Positions 17,943-28,636 are shown, counted from the first letter of the stretch. The stretch: 64,000 nt of DNA from Meiothermus sp. QL-1 (GCF_003351145.1 NZ_QQSV01000009.1:40363-104362); one strand, 5' to 3'. A program made the numbers and translations. The notes: generated by a model not told the origin, from the sequence alone.

Positions 17943-19121
17943 TTATCGGTGTCCGACCTCCTCCTGGTAGGCTTTGAGCAGCTCCCGTGCGATGATGAGC
18001 TGCTGCACCTCGCTGGCCCCTTCGTAGATGCGCAAGGCGCGAATCTCGCGGTACAGGGCCTCCACCACCTGGCCCCGCCGCACCCCAAGCCCGCCCCATA
18101 GCTGGACCGCGGCGTCGATCACCCGCTGGGCCTCCTCGGTGGCGGCCAGTTTGGCCATGGCCGCTTCCCTGGTAACCCGCCGGCCTCGGTCGCGCAGCCA
18201 GGCGGCGCGGTAGGTGAGGAGGGCGGCGGCGTCGATCCGGGTGGCCATCCCGGCCAGGGTGGCCTGGGTAAGCTGGAAGTCGGCCAGGCGCTGGCCGAAA
18301 AGCCTGCGCTGGGTGGTGCGGTGTAGGGCCTCGTCCAGCGCGCGCCTGGCGAAGCCCAAAGCTGCGGCGGCCACCGAGGTGCGGAAGACGTCCAGGGTCT
18401 GCATGGCGATCTTGAAGCCCTCCCCCTCCTGGCCCAGGCGCTGGCTTTGGGGGACTCTGCACCCGCGGAAGCGCAGGGTGGCCAGGGGGTGGGGGGCGAT
18501 GACCTCGAGCCGCTCCACCACCTCCAGCCCCGGGGTTTTGGCCTCCACCACGAAGGCCGAGATGCCCCTGGGGCCCGTGCTCTCCGGCTGTCGGGCGAAG
18601 ACCACGTAGAAGTCGGCGATTCCCCCGTTCGAGATCCAGGTCTTCTGCCCGTTCAGCACGTAAAACCCGTCCTCCCAGCGGGCCTCGGTGGTCAGGGCGC
18701 CCACGTCCGAGCCGGCCTCAGGTTCGGAGAGGGCGAAGGCGGGGATCCACTCCCCCCGCGCCACCGGGGGCAGGTAGCGGGCCTTCTGCGCCTCGCTGCC
18801 GTAGAGGCTGATGGCCCCGGAGCCCAGGCCCTGCAGGGCGAAGGCGAAGTCGGCCAGGCCCTGGTGGTAGGCCAGGGTCTCGCGGATGAGGCAGAGGGCC
18901 CGGGTATCGATTTGCTCGTGGGCCCCGCCGTACTGGAGGCCCCCCACCGCGTAGCGGGTCCAGCCCGCCTCGCCCAACGCCCCCACCAGCCAGCGGCACT
19001 GCTCGTCCAGGCTGGCCTCGGGTAGGTGCCTCAGGTGCTGCCGGGCCCAGGCCTCCACCGCCAGGGCCAGCTCCTGGTGGTGGGGCTCGAAAAAGGGCCA
19101 TTCCAGATGCGCGTGCCTCAT
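17943..19121 (-). CDS. acyl-CoA dehydrogenase
   Basis: A 392-aa FAD-dependent acyl-CoA dehydrogenase with [11 protein letters not shown], the FAD-contact stretch [18 protein letters not shown] and [14 protein letters not shown], which carries the catalytic glutamate. It would oxidise a cyclic or opened CoA thioester in the lower part of 2-aminobenzoyl-CoA breakdown (role from context). It lies 11 nt upstream of the ligase and 6 nt downstream of the hydratase gene. Confidence 0.9.
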   Translation of the reverse strand: MRHAHLEWPFFEPHHQELALAVEAWARQHLRHLPEASLDEQCRWLVGALGEAGWTRYAVGGLQYGGAHEQIDTRALCLIRETLAYHQGLADFAFALQGLGSGAISLYGSEAQKARYLPPVARGEWIPAFALSEPEAGSDVGALTTEARWEDGFYVLNGQKTWISNGGIADFYVVFARQPESTGPRGISAFVVEAKTPGLEVVERLEVIAPHPLATLRFRGCRVPQSQRLGQEGEGFKIAMQTLDVFRTSVAAAALGFARRALDEALHRTTQRRLFGQRLADFQLTQATLAGMATRIDAAALLTYRAAWLRDRGRRVTREAAMAKLAATEEAQRVIDAAVQLWGGLGVRRGQVVEALYREIRALRIYEGASEVQQLIIARELLKAYQEEVGHR

Positions 19122-19127
19122 ACCCCC

Positions 19128-19958
19128 TCAGTTGCCCTCGAACACCGGCTTTTGTTTGGCCACAAAGGCCTCGTAGGCCCGGCGAAAGTCCTGGGTGGCC
19201 ATGCACAGGGCCTGGGCCTGGGCCTCGGCCTCCAGCGCTTCGTCCAGCCCCATGCTCCACTCCTGGTTGAGCATCCGCTTGGTCATGGCGTGGGCGAAGG
19301 TGGGGCCCTGGGCCAGCTCGAGGGCAAAGGCCTGCGCCTCCTCCAGCAGCCGCTCGGGCTCGCACAGCCGGTTGAAGAACCCCCACCGCAGGCCCTCCTC
19401 GCCGCTCATCACCCGGCCTGTGTAAAGGAGCTCGGCCGCCCGGCCCTGCCCTATAATCCGGGGCAGCATGGCGCAGGCCCCCATATCGCAGCCGGCCAGG
19501 CCCACCCGGCTGAAGAGGAAGGCGGTCCGGCTCCGGGCGGTGCCGAAGCGGAGGTCCGAGGCCATGGCCAGGATGGCCCCGGCCCCGGCACAGACCCCGT
19601 CCACCGCGCTCACGATGGGCTGGGGGCAGGCCCGCATGGCCCGGACCACATCCCCGGTCATGCGGGTAAAGGCCAGAATCTCGGGCATCGTCATCTCGGT
19701 CAGGGGGCCGATGATCTCGTAGACATCGCCCCCCGAGGAGAAGTTGCCCTGGGCCCCGGTGAGCACCACGGCCCGCACATCCGCAGCGTAGGGGAGGGAG
19801 CGGAAAAGGTCGCGCAGCTCGGCGTAGGTTTCGAAGGTGAGGGGGTTCTTCCGCTCAGGGCGGGATAGGGTGAGGGTGGCCACCCGGTCTTCCACCCGCC
19901 AGAGGAAGTGCTTGGCCGGGTAACCGGCCAGGCTTACGCTGCCGTCCACCCGCTTCAT
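19128..19958 (-). CDS. enoyl-CoA hydratase/isomerase family protein
   Basis: A 276-aa crotonase-fold enzyme. Oxyanion-hole segments [11 protein letters not shown] and [19 protein letters not shown] are clear, as is [12 protein letters not shown]. It probably hydrates, or hydrolytically opens, the alicyclic CoA intermediate. ATG 19958 is preceded by AAGGAGG, and the start overlaps the marR stop (ATGA). Confidence 0.88.
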   Translation of the reverse strand: MKRVDGSVSLAGYPAKHFLWRVEDRVATLTLSRPERKNPLTFETYAELRDLFRSLPYAADVRAVVLTGAQGNFSSGGDVYEIIGPLTEMTMPEILAFTRMTGDVVRAMRACPQPIVSAVDGVCAGAGAILAMASDLRFGTARSRTAFLFSRVGLAGCDMGACAMLPRIIGQGRAAELLYTGRVMSGEEGLRWGFFNRLCEPERLLEEAQAFALELAQGPTFAHAMTKRMLNQEWSMGLDEALEAEAQAQALCMATQDFRRAYEAFVAKQKPVFEGN

Positions 19959-20440
19959 TGGACCTCCTTGCTGTTGAGGTGTCGCTTGAGCTTGCCCAAG
20001 AGGGCGTACAGGGTCTCCTTTTCCTCCGGGGAGAGGCCCTCGAAGAACTCGATAACCCAGCCCTCGTGCACCCGGGCCATCTCGCCAAAGGCCCGCCTCC
20101 CCTCTGGGGTGAGCTTGACGATGTAGGAGCGCCGGTCGTTGGGGTCCACCTCCCGCCGCACCAAACCCTCGGCCTCGAGCTGGTCGGTGATGCCGGTCAC
20201 GTTGCCGGTGGTGACCATCATCCGCCGGGAAAGCTCGCCCATCCGGAGCCCCTCGGGGTGGCGCTCGAGCTGGGCCAGAAGGTCGAAACGGGGCAGGGTG
20301 GTGCGAAAGGCCTGGCGCAGGCGGCGGCGGATCTTCCCGGTTATCAGGTTGGTGCAGGTGAGCATCCGCAGCCAGAGCCTAATGGCCTGGTGGTGGTCTT
20401 CGGCTAAGCGGGTCTCGAGGTCCTTTTCCAGGGTTTTCAC
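19955..20440 (-). CDS. MarR family transcriptional regulator
   Basis: A 161-aa winged-helix regulator: [19 protein letters not shown] (helices 2-3), [20 protein letters not shown] (recognition helix) and the wing [19 protein letters not shown]. Such regulators of aromatic-CoA operons usually bind the CoA thioester and derepress. GTG 20440 overlaps the SDR stop (GTGA), and its stop overlaps the hydratase start, so it is embedded in the operon. A palindrome in front of the first gene of the run (23570-23594) is a candidate operator. Confidence 0.92.
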   Translation of the reverse strand: MKTLEKDLETRLAEDHHQAIRLWLRMLTCTNLITGKIRRRLRQAFRTTLPRFDLLAQLERHPEGLRMGELSRRMMVTTGNVTGITDQLEAEGLVRREVDPNDRRSYIVKLTPEGRRAFGEMARVHEGWVIEFFEGLSPEEKETLYALLGKLKRHLNSKEVQ

Positions 20441-21201
20441 ACCTCACCTCCGGCCACCGCAATGGCCTGGCCGCTCACGGCCCCCGAGCCGGGCAGGCAG
20501 AGCCAGAGCACCGCCTCGGCCACCTCCTCCGGGCGCACGAAGCGGTTTTGGGGGTTGCTCCGCGCTAAAGTGCCCCGGGCCTCGGCCACACTCCGCCCGG
20601 TTCTCTCGGCGATGCGGGCCAGGCTTTCCTCCAGCAAAGCGGTCTCGGTGTAGCCGGGGCAGACCGCATTCACGGTGATGTTCTTCTGGGCCAGCTCTAT
20701 CGCCAGGGCGCGGGTCAGGCCCACCAGGCCGTGCTTGGCCGCGCAGTAGGCGGCCACATAGGGGTAGCCCTTGAGCCCGGCGGTGCTGGCGATGTTCACG
20801 ATCCGCCCCCACCCCGCCGAAAGCATCCCCGGCAGGGCGGCCTGGGTGCAGAGGAAGGCCCCGGTCAGGTTCACCTCGAGCATCCGCTGCCACAGCTCCA
20901 GCTCGGTTTTGAGAAAGGGCTGGCTCTGCGCCTGGCCGGCGTTGTTGACCAGGATGTGCACCGGCCCCAAAGCGGCCTCGGCCCCCGCGAGGGCCCGCCG
21001 GACCTCCTCGGGCCGGGTCACATCGCAGACCTCTAGGTGCACGGTTCCTCCAAGTCTTTGGGCCTGCTCCGAGAGCGCGGCCCGGTTGCGCCCGAGCAGG
21101 GTGAGGCGGGCCCCTGCCTTGGCCAGCAGGGCCGCGATGGCCGCCCCAATGCCCCGGCTTGCGCCGGTGACCAGGGCGTGGCGGCCTTCCAGGGGTCTCA
21201 T
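20437..21201 (-). CDS. SDR family dehydrogenase, probable 3-hydroxyacyl-CoA dehydrogenase
   Basis: A 254-aa short-chain dehydrogenase with the cofactor motif TGASRGIG (about 13-20), NNAG, the catalytic Ser in NIAST and YCAAK. The reaction is probably NAD(P)-dependent oxidation of a 3-hydroxy(alicyclic)acyl-CoA, given hydratase and dehydrogenase genes beside it. Its ATG overlaps the monooxygenase/reductase stop (ATGA) and its stop overlaps marR. Confidence 0.9.
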   Translation of the reverse strand: MRPLEGRHALVTGASRGIGAAIAALLAKAGARLTLLGRNRAALSEQAQRLGGTVHLEVCDVTRPEEVRRALAGAEAALGPVHILVNNAGQAQSQPFLKTELELWQRMLEVNLTGAFLCTQAALPGMLSAGWGRIVNIASTAGLKGYPYVAAYCAAKHGLVGLTRALAIELAQKNITVNAVCPGYTETALLEESLARIAERTGRSVAEARGTLARSNPQNRFVRPEEVAEAVLWLCLPGSGAVSGQAIAVAGGEV

Positions 21202-23522
21202 ACGCTTCGCAATAGCTCCTCAACCCCTTGGGCTGCCCGGGCCAGGTTGCGCTCGAGCTGGGCCTTGCCCGCCAGGTAGGGCTTGGGCCAGGGGACCTCG
21301 CTATAGCCGAGCCGGGCGGCCTGGTTCAGCGTCCAGTGGGGGTCGGCCAGGTGGGGCCTGGCGATGGCGCACAGGTCGGCCCGTCCGGCGGCAATGATTG
21401 AGTTCACATGGTCGGCCTCGTAGATGGCCCCCACCGCCATCGTGGCGATGCCCACCTCGTTGCGGATGCGGTCGGCAAAGGGGGTCTGGTACATCCGCCC
21501 GTAGATGGGCCGGGCCTGGCGGGTGGTCTGGCCGGAGGAGACGTCGATCAGGTCACAACCCGCCTCCTTGAACAGCCGGGCAATCTCGACCGCGTCGTCC
21601 GGGGTGTTGCCCCCGGGGGCCCAGTCGTGGGCCGAGATGCGCACCGACATGGGCAGGTGTGAGGGCCAGACCGCGCGCAGGGCCCGGAAGACCTCCAAGG
21701 GGTAGCGGCAGCGGTTCTCCAGCGAGCCCCCGTACTCATCGGTGCGGTGGTTGGTGAGAGGGCAGATGAAGGCCGAGAGCAGGTATCCGTGGGCGCAGTG
21801 CAGCTCGAGCCAGTCAAAGCCCGCCTCTATGCCCCACAGCGCCGCCTGCACGAACTCGGCCTTGACCCGCTCCATATCCTCCCGCGTCATGGCCCGGGGC
21901 ACCTGGTTGCGGGGGCCGTAGGGGATGGGGGAGGGGGCGAGGAGGGGCCAGTTGCCCTCCGGCAGGGGCTCGTCCTGGGCCTCCCAGCCCACCTGGGTCG
22001 AGCCCTTGGGCCCGGCATGGCCGAGCTGGAGCCCGATTTTGGCGTCGGTGTACCGGTGCACGAAGTCCACGATGCGCTTATACGCGAGCATGTGGGCCTC
22101 GCTGTACAGCCCTGCGCAACCAGGGGTGATGCGCCCGTCCGGCGAGGGGGCGGTCATCTCGGTGAACACAAGCGCGGCCCCTCCCAGGGCCCTGGCCCCC
22201 AGGTGCACCAGGTGGAAGTCGTTCACCAGCCCGTCCCTGGCCGAGTACATGGCCATGGGCGAGACCACCACCCGGTTCTTGAGCTCCAGCCCCCGCAGCC
22301 GGAAGGGGAGGAACATGGGCGGGATGGGCTTTCTGGGCAGGCCGGCCCGCTCGGCCAGCCAGGCCTCGTACCCTTCCAGGTACCTCCGGTCCCGCAGCCT
22401 CAGGTTCTCGTGCGAGACCCGCTGGGAGCGGGTGAGCAGGCTGTAGGCGAACTGAGGGGCTTCAAAGTGGCTGTAGCGCTCCACGTTTTCGAACCACTCG
22501 GTGGAGTTGCGCGCAGCATTCTGTAGCCTGAGCACCTCCACCTGCCGGGCTTTTTGGTAGGCCTCCAGCACCGCTTCCAGATGGGCTCGGGTATCGCCGA
22601 GGCGGGCGAAGGTGCGCGCCAGCTCGATGGCGTCCTCCATGGCCAGCTTGGTCCCGCTGCCCACGGAGAAGTGGGCGCTGTGGGCGGCATCGCCCATGAG
22701 CACCACCGGCACCCTGCCCCAGTGCACCCAGTTCTGGCAGACCACCCGGGGGAATTTGATCCAGATGGCCGAGCCCCGCAGGTGCCGGGCGTTAGAGATC
22801 AGCCTGTGCCCTCCCAGGTACCTGGCGAAGACCCGTTCGCAGAAAGCGATGCCCTCCTCCTGGCCCATCCGGTCCAGCCCGGCTTTCAGCCAGACCGTCT
22901 CCGGGGTCTCCACGATGAAGGTGGAGGTCTCGGGGTCGAACTGGTAGGCGTGGGCCTGGAACCAGCCCCACTCGGTCTTTTCGAAGGCAAAGGTGAAGGC
23001 CGGGAAGCGCTGGTGGGTGCCGAGCCAGACGAAGCGGCACTTGCGCACCTCGATGTCGGGCTGGTAGCTCTGCGCGTACTTTTTGCGGATGCGGCTGTGA
23101 ATGCCGTCGGCGGCGATGACCAGGTCGGCCCGGTAGGCCTGGGCCACCGCCTCGTCGTCGGTGACCTCGGTCTGGAAGACCAGGTTCACCCCTAGCTCCA
23201 GGCAGCGGTCTTGCAGGATGTTGAGGAGCTTTTTGCGTCCAATCCCTACAAAGCCATGCCCCCCTGAGCGGATCACCTGGCCCTTGAAGTGCACCTCAAT
23301 GGCGTCCCAGTGGTAGAAGGCCCGGCGGATCTCCTGGTAGGTGGGGGGGTCGGCCTTCTCCAGGTTGCCCAGGGTTTGCTCCGAGAAGACCACCCCCCAG
23401 CCAAAGGTATCGTCCGGACGGTTGCGTTCCAGGACGGTGATCTCGTGGGCGGGGTTTTGCTTCTTCATCAAAAGGGCAAAGTAAAGCCCCGCTGGTCCGC
23501 CGCCGATACAGACAATTCGCAC
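21198..23522 (-). CDS. 2-aminobenzoyl-CoA monooxygenase/reductase
   Basis: A bifunctional flavoprotein of 774 aa. Residues 1-390 are a FAD monooxygenase of the salicylyl-CoA hydroxylase type: [29 protein letters not shown] and [19 protein letters not shown]. Residues about 400-774 are an Old Yellow Enzyme-like FMN domain: [44 protein letters not shown]. This architecture is that of the Azoarcus evansii enzyme that hydroxylates and reduces 2-aminobenzoyl-CoA to a non-aromatic product; single-domain salicylyl-CoA hydroxylases are shorter or lack NADH-reductase function. GTG 23522 has GAGGAGGT before it. It is the first gene of the 14-gene run. Confidence 0.9.
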   Translation of the reverse strand: MRIVCIGGGPAGLYFALLMKKQNPAHEITVLERNRPDDTFGWGVVFSEQTLGNLEKADPPTYQEIRRAFYHWDAIEVHFKGQVIRSGGHGFVGIGRKKLLNILQDRCLELGVNLVFQTEVTDDEAVAQAYRADLVIAADGIHSRIRKKYAQSYQPDIEVRKCRFVWLGTHQRFPAFTFAFEKTEWGWFQAHAYQFDPETSTFIVETPETVWLKAGLDRMGQEEGIAFCERVFARYLGGHRLISNARHLRGSAIWIKFPRVVCQNWVHWGRVPVVLMGDAAHSAHFSVGSGTKLAMEDAIELARTFARLGDTRAHLEAVLEAYQKARQVEVLRLQNAARNSTEWFENVERYSHFEAPQFAYSLLTRSQRVSHENLRLRDRRYLEGYEAWLAERAGLPRKPIPPMFLPFRLRGLELKNRVVVSPMAMYSARDGLVNDFHLVHLGARALGGAALVFTEMTAPSPDGRITPGCAGLYSEAHMLAYKRIVDFVHRYTDAKIGLQLGHAGPKGSTQVGWEAQDEPLPEGNWPLLAPSPIPYGPRNQVPRAMTREDMERVKAEFVQAALWGIEAGFDWLELHCAHGYLLSAFICPLTNHRTDEYGGSLENRCRYPLEVFRALRAVWPSHLPMSVRISAHDWAPGGNTPDDAVEIARLFKEAGCDLIDVSSGQTTRQARPIYGRMYQTPFADRIRNEVGIATMAVGAIYEADHVNSIIAAGRADLCAIARPHLADPHWTLNQAARLGYSEVPWPKPYLAGKAQLERNLARAAQGVEELLRSV

Positions 23523-23569
23523 CCTACCTCCTCGCCATTTCTACGTGGCCTCTTACTTTTAAAATATTT

Positions 23570-23594
23570 AGGTCTTAAATTTCTGACCAGACCT
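23570..23594. promoter_or_regulatory. palindrome upstream of the catabolic operon
   Basis: AGGTCT (23570-23575) and AGACCT (23589-23594) are perfect 6-bp arms around 13 nt, 48-72 nt before the GTG of the first operon gene, in a locally AT-rich stretch. A weak minus-strand promoter (TGGTCA, 17 nt, TATTTT) would overlap it. It is a candidate operator for the operon's MarR protein; no binding evidence. Confidence 0.4.
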
Positions 23595-23642
23595 TGAATC
23601 ACAATCGCGGCCACCGCCTATGGGCTGGGGTAGACTGGGCGC

Positions 23643-24125
23643 ATGCGCATCCGTCCAGGTGACCCTTTGCCCGAGGCCACGGTCTACACCCAGGAGGCTC
23701 TTCCCCAGCGGCTTCCGGAGCTCTTGGCAGGCAGGCCGGGTGTTCTTCTGTTTTTTCCTGCGGCCCACACCCGGGTTTGCGAGAAGGAGCTCTGCACGGT
23801 GCGCGACGGGCTTGCGGCCTACAACCAGCTCGGGGCGCAGGTCTACGCCATAAGCGTGGACACCCCCTGGACCCTGGCCGCCTACGCCCGCTCCCTGGGC
23901 CTTTCCTTCCCCCTCCTCTCGGACTACAACCGCGAGGCCACCCGGGCCTTTGGCCTGGAGATCAGCCTGAAGGGGCTGCCTGGCTTCGCCCAGCGGGCCG
24001 CCTACGTGGTGACCCCGGAAGGGCGGGTGGCCTGGGCCTGGGTGGCCGAGGTGCCGGCCCAGGAGCCCCCTTACGAGGAGCTCCTTTCGGCCCTCAGAGC
24101 AGTTCAAGCTGGGGCCAGCCCCTAA
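23643..24125 (+). CDS. peroxiredoxin (AhpC/TSA, BCP-like)
   Basis: A 160-aa thioredoxin-fold peroxidase that reduces peroxides. The peroxidatic motif is PAAHTRVCEKELC: Pro, Thr and Cys are in canonical spacing, and a second Cys five residues later matches the BCP/PrxQ resolving cysteine. The partner is probably thioredoxin. It is divergent from the flavin monooxygenase gene, a possible source of peroxide. ATG 23643 was used. Its 3' end overlaps the convergent DUF1517 gene by 32 nt. Confidence 0.9.
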   Translation: MRIRPGDPLPEATVYTQEALPQRLPELLAGRPGVLLFFPAAHTRVCEKELCTVRDGLAAYNQLGAQVYAISVDTPWTLAAYARSLGLSFPLLSDYNREATRAFGLEISLKGLPGFAQRAAYVVTPEGRVAWAWVAEVPAQEPPYEELLSALRAVQAGASP

Positions 24126-24984
24126 GGAGCTCCTCCTCGCTCAAAGCCTCGCCCTCAGCCTCAGGCGTCCAGGCCACGTAGGCAGCCAGAAGGGTGGTGG
24201 GGCTGGAGGTGGCGAAGGCCAGCAGGGCGGCCCGGGCCCCTTCCCGGCGCAGCGGCAGAGCGACGGGGGGCAGCGCTCCTCTGACCGCCAGGATCAGGGT
24301 TACCACCAGGTAGCGCCCCCCCGGTTCGCTCTGGGGGACGTAATCGGGTTCGCGCTCCACCCGGCCCTCGAAGTGTCGGTAGGTCTCCACGAACTCCCCC
24401 CGGGTCTCGCTCATCCAGGCGTCGAAGCGGCCCTCGGCCTGCTCGAGCCCCCCCCGCCAGACCTCGTACTGGCCGTAGCGCCACCCCGCAGCCTCGCGCA
24501 GAAGCAGCACAACAGCATTGTCGATCAGATCGGCCAGGCCGCGCGAGCTTTCGGTGTCGGCCCCTTCTGCCAACCGGCGGAGGCTCCTTTGCAGCCTGGG
24601 GCTGTGGAGCATGGCCAGGCGCAGCCTGCCCACAGTGGCCTCTTCAGGAAGGCTGCCAGCCTGCCTCAGCCCCCGCACCATGGCGAAGCCCACCAGCACG
24701 ATGCCTCCGATGAGCAAAAGCGCCAGCAGGTCGAAGCCCGCGCTGCCTCCAGGGCCGGGGACCACGTAGACCGAGGGGCGCGGTGCGGGGTAGCTGGGGG
24801 TGGGCAGGGGGAAGGAGGGGGCAGGGGAGGGGTTGACCCGAGGAATGCTGGGGCTCGAGCGGGGGGCGGAGAAGCCGCCCCTTCCCCCCACGCCCCCTCC
24901 ACTTCGCTGGGCCCAGGCCAGCGCCCCTCCCAGCAGCAAAAGCGAAAGCAGGACCCTTACCAGCAGGCGCATCCCCCCCAGCAT
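24094..24984 (-). CDS. DUF1517 family membrane protein
   Basis: A 296-aa protein with an N-terminal signal or anchor (about 1-25), a Gly/Ser/Pro-rich segment (about 28-78), a transmembrane helix (LLALLLIGGIVLVGFAMV, about 86-103) and a soluble C-terminal domain. Segments ADTESSRGLADLIDNAVVLL and SETRGEFVETYRHFEG resemble DUF1517 proteins of cyanobacteria and plants, whose function is not settled. ATG 24984 was taken; ATG 24972 is nearly as good. No pathway link to its neighbours is seen. Confidence 0.75.
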   Translation of the reverse strand: MLGGMRLLVRVLLSLLLLGGALAWAQRSGGGVGGRGGFSAPRSSPSIPRVNPSPAPSFPLPTPSYPAPRPSVYVVPGPGGSAGFDLLALLLIGGIVLVGFAMVRGLRQAGSLPEEATVGRLRLAMLHSPRLQRSLRRLAEGADTESSRGLADLIDNAVVLLLREAAGWRYGQYEVWRGGLEQAEGRFDAWMSETRGEFVETYRHFEGRVEREPDYVPQSEPGGRYLVVTLILAVRGALPPVALPLRREGARAALLAFATSSPTTLLAAYVAWTPEAEGEALSEEELLRGWPQLELL

Positions 24985-25035
24985 ACCGCCGGGGCCGCCC
25001 TTCCACCATTTCTGCTAAAAATGCAATCACTAAAC

Positions 25036-25065
25036 TTGACAAAACCATACTCATGGCAGTACCTT
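25036..25065 (+). promoter_or_regulatory. probable promoter of lon
   Basis: Perfect -35 TTGACA (25036-25041), an 18-nt spacer and a weak -10 TACCTT (25060-25065). The leader would be about 50 nt. Confidence 0.4.
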
Positions 25066-25106
25066 GCAGGCGGGGGTGAGAAGCCCTAAAGTGGTATTCT
25101 CTCCCG

Positions 25107-25127
25107 ATGGCTGAGGTGCCTGCATGA
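25107..25127 (+). other. possible six-codon leader peptide ahead of lon
   Basis: ATG at 25107 opens a 6-codon frame (M-A-E-V-P-A) whose TGA overlaps the lon start as ATGA. This could couple lon translation to a tiny upstream frame. The frame is short enough to be chance. Confidence 0.2.
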
Positions 25128-27565
25128 ACGAGAAACCGACCAGCTCTTCGCTCCCTTCCACCCTTCCGGTCTGCCCGGTGCGCGGCTCGGTGCTCTACCC
25201 CACCATGGTCATGCCCATCGACGCAGGGCGGCCGATCTCCATCCGGGCCATCGAGGCGGCCCTGGTGGGCGAGCGGGTCATCCTCATCGTGAGCCAGCGG
25301 GACAAGGAGGTAGAAGAGCCCGGCCCTGCCGACCTTTTCGAGGTGGGCACGGCCTGCAACATCCTGCGCATGCGCAAGAACCCGGATGGCTCGGTGCAGA
25401 TGCTGGTGCAGGCCTTTGCCCGGGTGCGGGTTCTGCAATACCGCCAGGCCGAGGGCTACCTGGAGGCCCAGGTGGAGCGCCTGGCCGAGGTGGTGGGCAA
25501 GGAAACCGAGCTCAAGGCCCTCTACCGCGAGGTGAAGGAGCGCTTCGAGAACCTCCTGCGCGAGGGCAAGCCCCTTACGCCCGAGGTGGCCCAGGCCATC
25601 CTGAACCTGGAAGACCCCGCCCAGCTCGCCGACTACATCGCCTTTCACCTCGACTTCAAGCTCGAGGACAAGCAGCAAATCCTGGCCCAGCCCTCGGTTA
25701 CCGAGCGCCTGAAACGGGTCGCCATCCTGATTGATGCCGAGCTCGATCTCATCGAGACCCAGCGGCGTATCCAGCAGCAGGTGCGCGAGGAGATCGACAA
25801 AAACCAGCGCGAGTTCTACCTGCGCGAGCAGATGAAGGCCATCCAGCGCGAGCTGCATGGGGAAGAGGGGGAGCTCGAGCTCGAGGAATTCCGGAGGAAG
25901 ATCGAGGCTCTGAACCTGCCCGAGGCGGTACAGGGCGAGGTGGAGCGGGAGCTCTCGCGCTTTGCCCGCATGCACCCTGACTCGGCCGAGGCCAGCGTGG
26001 TGCGCACCTACCTGGACTGGATCGTGAACCTCCCCTGGAACACCCGCACCGAGGACCGCATCGACCTGGAGGAGGCCCGGCGCATCCTGGACGAGGACCA
26101 CTACGGCCTGGAGAAGGTCAAGGACCGGGTGCTCGAGTACCTGGCGGTGCGCAAACTCAAGCAGGAGCGCCAAAGGAAAGGCGAGATACCCCCAGAGGAG
26201 GCCGCCAAGGGGCCCATCCTGCTCTTCGTGGGGCCGCCAGGGGTGGGCAAGACCTCGATTGCCAAGTCCATCGCCAAGAGCCTGGGCCGCAAGTACCACC
26301 GCATCTCTTTGGGCGGGGCCCGCGACGAGTCCGACATCCGGGGCCACCGGCGCACCTACATCGGGGCCATGCCGGGCCGCATCATCCAGGGCATGCGCCA
26401 GGCCGGCAGCAAGAACCCGGTCATTTTGCTGGACGAGGTGGACAAGCTCGGGGTCTCGTACCAGGGCGACCCCGCCGCGGCCTTGCTCGAGCTTCTAGAC
26501 CCGGCGCAAAACAAGGAGTTCACCGACCACTACCTGGGGGTGCCCTTCGACATGAGCGAGGTGCTCTTTATCTGCACCGCCAACTTCCCCGAGCACATCC
26601 CAGCCCCCCTCCTCGACCGCATGGAGCTCATTGAGTTCACCAGCTACATCGAGCAGGAGAAGCTCGAGATTGCCAAGCGCTACCTACTGCCTCGCCAGCT
26701 TTACGAAAACGGCCTCAAGGAAAGCCAGGTGCACCTGACCGAGGCCGCCCTTGTGCGCCTCATCACCCACTACACCCGCGAGGCCGGGGTGCGCAACCTG
26801 GAGCGCGAGATCGGGGCCCTTTTGCGCAAGTCGGCCCGCAGCATCCTGGAGGGGGGCCGGAAGCGGGTGCGCATCACCGAGGCGGATCTGGAGAAGTACC
26901 TGGGCCCGCCGCGCTACCAGCCTGAGTCCGAGGCCCGCGAGCCCCAGGTGGGGGTGGCGACCGGGATGTTCTACACCCCTGTGGGGGGGGATATCCTCTT
27001 TGTGGAGGTGGCCCTGATGCCGGGCAAGGGCAACCTGATCCTCACCGGGCAGCTCGGCGAGGTGATGAAGGAGTCGGCCCGGGCCGCGCTCTCCTATGCC
27101 AAAAAGAACGCCAGCCGGTTTGGTATCCCGCTGGAGCGGTTCGAAAAATCGGACATGCACATCCACGTACCCGCTGGAGCGGTGCCGAAGGAGGGTCCCT
27201 CGGCGGGGGTGGCGATTACCGCGGCTTTGGTCTCGGCCCTGGCCGAGGTGCCGGTGCGCAACGATGTGGCCATGACCGGGGAAATTACCCTCACCGGTCG
27301 GGTGCTGCCGATTGGGGGGGTGCGGGAGAAGGTGCTGGGGGCACGGCGGGCAGGCATTCGCGAGGTCATCCTGCCCCAGCGCAACCAGCCCGACCTGGCC
27401 GATATACCCCCCTATTTACGCCAGAACCTGAAATTCCACTTCGCCGAGCACCTGGACCAGGTGCTGGACTGGGCCCTGCTGGGTGGATTGGCTGCCCTCA
27501 CCGCCAGGGCCAAGCCTTCGGTCAAGGGACGGCGGGCCAGGGTACAGCCCGCTGCCCGGGCCTAA
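25124..27565 (+). CDS. lon: ATP-dependent protease Lon
   Basis: An 813-aa cytosolic protease. The N-terminal LON substrate domain starts at [20 protein letters not shown] (about 10-200), followed by a coiled linker. The AAA+ module has Walker [10 protein letters not shown] (about 368) and Walker [12 protein letters not shown]. The C-terminal protease domain carries the catalytic serine in [14 protein letters not shown] and the lysine downstream in [13 protein letters not shown]. Length is normal for bacterial Lon. It is followed after 87 nt by prs under a separate -10. Confidence 0.97.
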   Translation: MNEKPTSSSLPSTLPVCPVRGSVLYPTMVMPIDAGRPISIRAIEAALVGERVILIVSQRDKEVEEPGPADLFEVGTACNILRMRKNPDGSVQMLVQAFARVRVLQYRQAEGYLEAQVERLAEVVGKETELKALYREVKERFENLLREGKPLTPEVAQAILNLEDPAQLADYIAFHLDFKLEDKQQILAQPSVTERLKRVAILIDAELDLIETQRRIQQQVREEIDKNQREFYLREQMKAIQRELHGEEGELELEEFRRKIEALNLPEAVQGEVERELSRFARMHPDSAEASVVRTYLDWIVNLPWNTRTEDRIDLEEARRILDEDHYGLEKVKDRVLEYLAVRKLKQERQRKGEIPPEEAAKGPILLFVGPPGVGKTSIAKSIAKSLGRKYHRISLGGARDESDIRGHRRTYIGAMPGRIIQGMRQAGSKNPVILLDEVDKLGVSYQGDPAAALLELLDPAQNKEFTDHYLGVPFDMSEVLFICTANFPEHIPAPLLDRMELIEFTSYIEQEKLEIAKRYLLPRQLYENGLKESQVHLTEAALVRLITHYTREAGVRNLEREIGALLRKSARSILEGGRKRVRITEADLEKYLGPPRYQPESEAREPQVGVATGMFYTPVGGDILFVEVALMPGKGNLILTGQLGEVMKESARAALSYAKKNASRFGIPLERFEKSDMHIHVPAGAVPKEGPSAGVAITAALVSALAEVPVRNDVAMTGEITLTGRVLPIGGVREKVLGARRAGIREVILPQRNQPDLADIPPYLRQNLKFHFAEHLDQVLDWALLGGLAALTARAKPSVKGRRARVQPAARA

Positions 27566-27605
27566 AAGAGCCGCCCGCCTTGCTTTTGAGCCTGCCTGGC
27601 CCGAA

Positions 27606-27611
27606 TATACT
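27606..27611 (+). promoter_or_regulatory. -10 element of prs
   Basis: TATACT, 41 nt before the prs start. No good -35 box at 16-18 nt was found. Confidence 0.4.
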
Positions 27612-27652
27612 GGGAGCATCGAGGGGCGACTGGGGTAACGCAGGAGGGGGGT

Positions 27653-28636
27653 ATGGGTCGGTTTTCCCTGGATGAGCAGCCAAACTCTTTCTTGGTCTCC
27701 GCGGGTGGGGGGCAGGTCAAGCTTTTCAGCGGCAACGCCAACCGTCCTTTGGCTGAGGCCATCGCCCGGGCGCTGGGCGTGCGGTTGGGGGAGGCGGTGG
27801 TGGAGCGCTTCCCCGATGGGGAGGTACGGGTGCGCCTTTTGGAGAGCATCCGGGGCGATGATGTCTACCTAATCCAGCCCACCGCCCCCCCGGTCAACGA
27901 CAACCTGATGGAACTGCTGGTCCTGGCCGACGCGGCGCGCCGCAGCAGCGCGGGGCGCATCAACGCGGTAATCCCCTACTTTGGCTACGCCCGTCAGGAC
28001 AAGCAGACCCAGGGTCGCGAGCCCATAACCGCCCGGCTGGTGGCAGGGCTCCTGGAGTACGTGGGCATCCACCGGGTGATCACCGTGGACCTGCACGCCC
28101 CCCAGATTCAGGGGTTTTTTTATCAGCCGGTGGACGAGCTTTCGGCGGTGCGCCTGTTTGCCGAGTACCTGGAGAAGCAAAACCTCACCGAGAACGCGGT
28201 GGTGGTCTCGCCCGACTCGGGAAGGGCCGAGCAGGCCCGGAGGCTTTCCGAGCGACTGAACCTGCCCCTGGCCATCCTGGCCAAGCGCCGCACCGGCCCC
28301 CACGAGACCCAGGTGAGCTATGTGATTGGGGACGTGGCCGGCAAACGTCCCCTAATCATTGATGACATCATCTCCACCGGCGGCACCATAAGGCGGGGTG
28401 TGGAGGCGTTGGTGGCCGCGGGGGCCATCCCGGAGGTCATCGTGATGGCCTCGCACGCGGTGCTGGTGGGCAACGCCCGTGAGAACCTGGCCCACCCGGC
28501 CATCCGCGAGGTGGTCTTCACCGATACCATCGCGCTTAGCCCGGCGCTGGGCTACACCATCCTGCCCACCGCGCCCCTTTTAGCCCAGGCCATAAAGCGG
28601 GTGCACACCAACCAGTCGGTGAGCGTGCTGATTTAA
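27653..28636 (+). CDS. prs: ribose-phosphate pyrophosphokinase
   Basis: A 327-aa PRPP synthetase that makes 5-phosphoribosyl diphosphate for purine, pyrimidine, His and Trp synthesis. Motifs are FPDGEVRVRL, PYFGYARQDK, VDLHAPQIQGFF and the PRPP-binding loop IIDDIISTGGT. ATG 27653 has AGGAGGGGGG immediately before it. An N-terminal extension of about 15 residues precedes the usual start. Housekeeping gene. Confidence 0.96.
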   Translation: MGRFSLDEQPNSFLVSAGGGQVKLFSGNANRPLAEAIARALGVRLGEAVVERFPDGEVRVRLLESIRGDDVYLIQPTAPPVNDNLMELLVLADAARRSSAGRINAVIPYFGYARQDKQTQGREPITARLVAGLLEYVGIHRVITVDLHAPQIQGFFYQPVDELSAVRLFAEYLEKQNLTENAVVVSPDSGRAEQARRLSERLNLPLAILAKRRTGPHETQVSYVIGDVAGKRPLIIDDIISTGGTIRRGVEALVAAGAIPEVIVMASHAVLVGNARENLAHPAIREVVFTDTIALSPALGYTILPTAPLLAQAIKRVHTNQSVSVLI

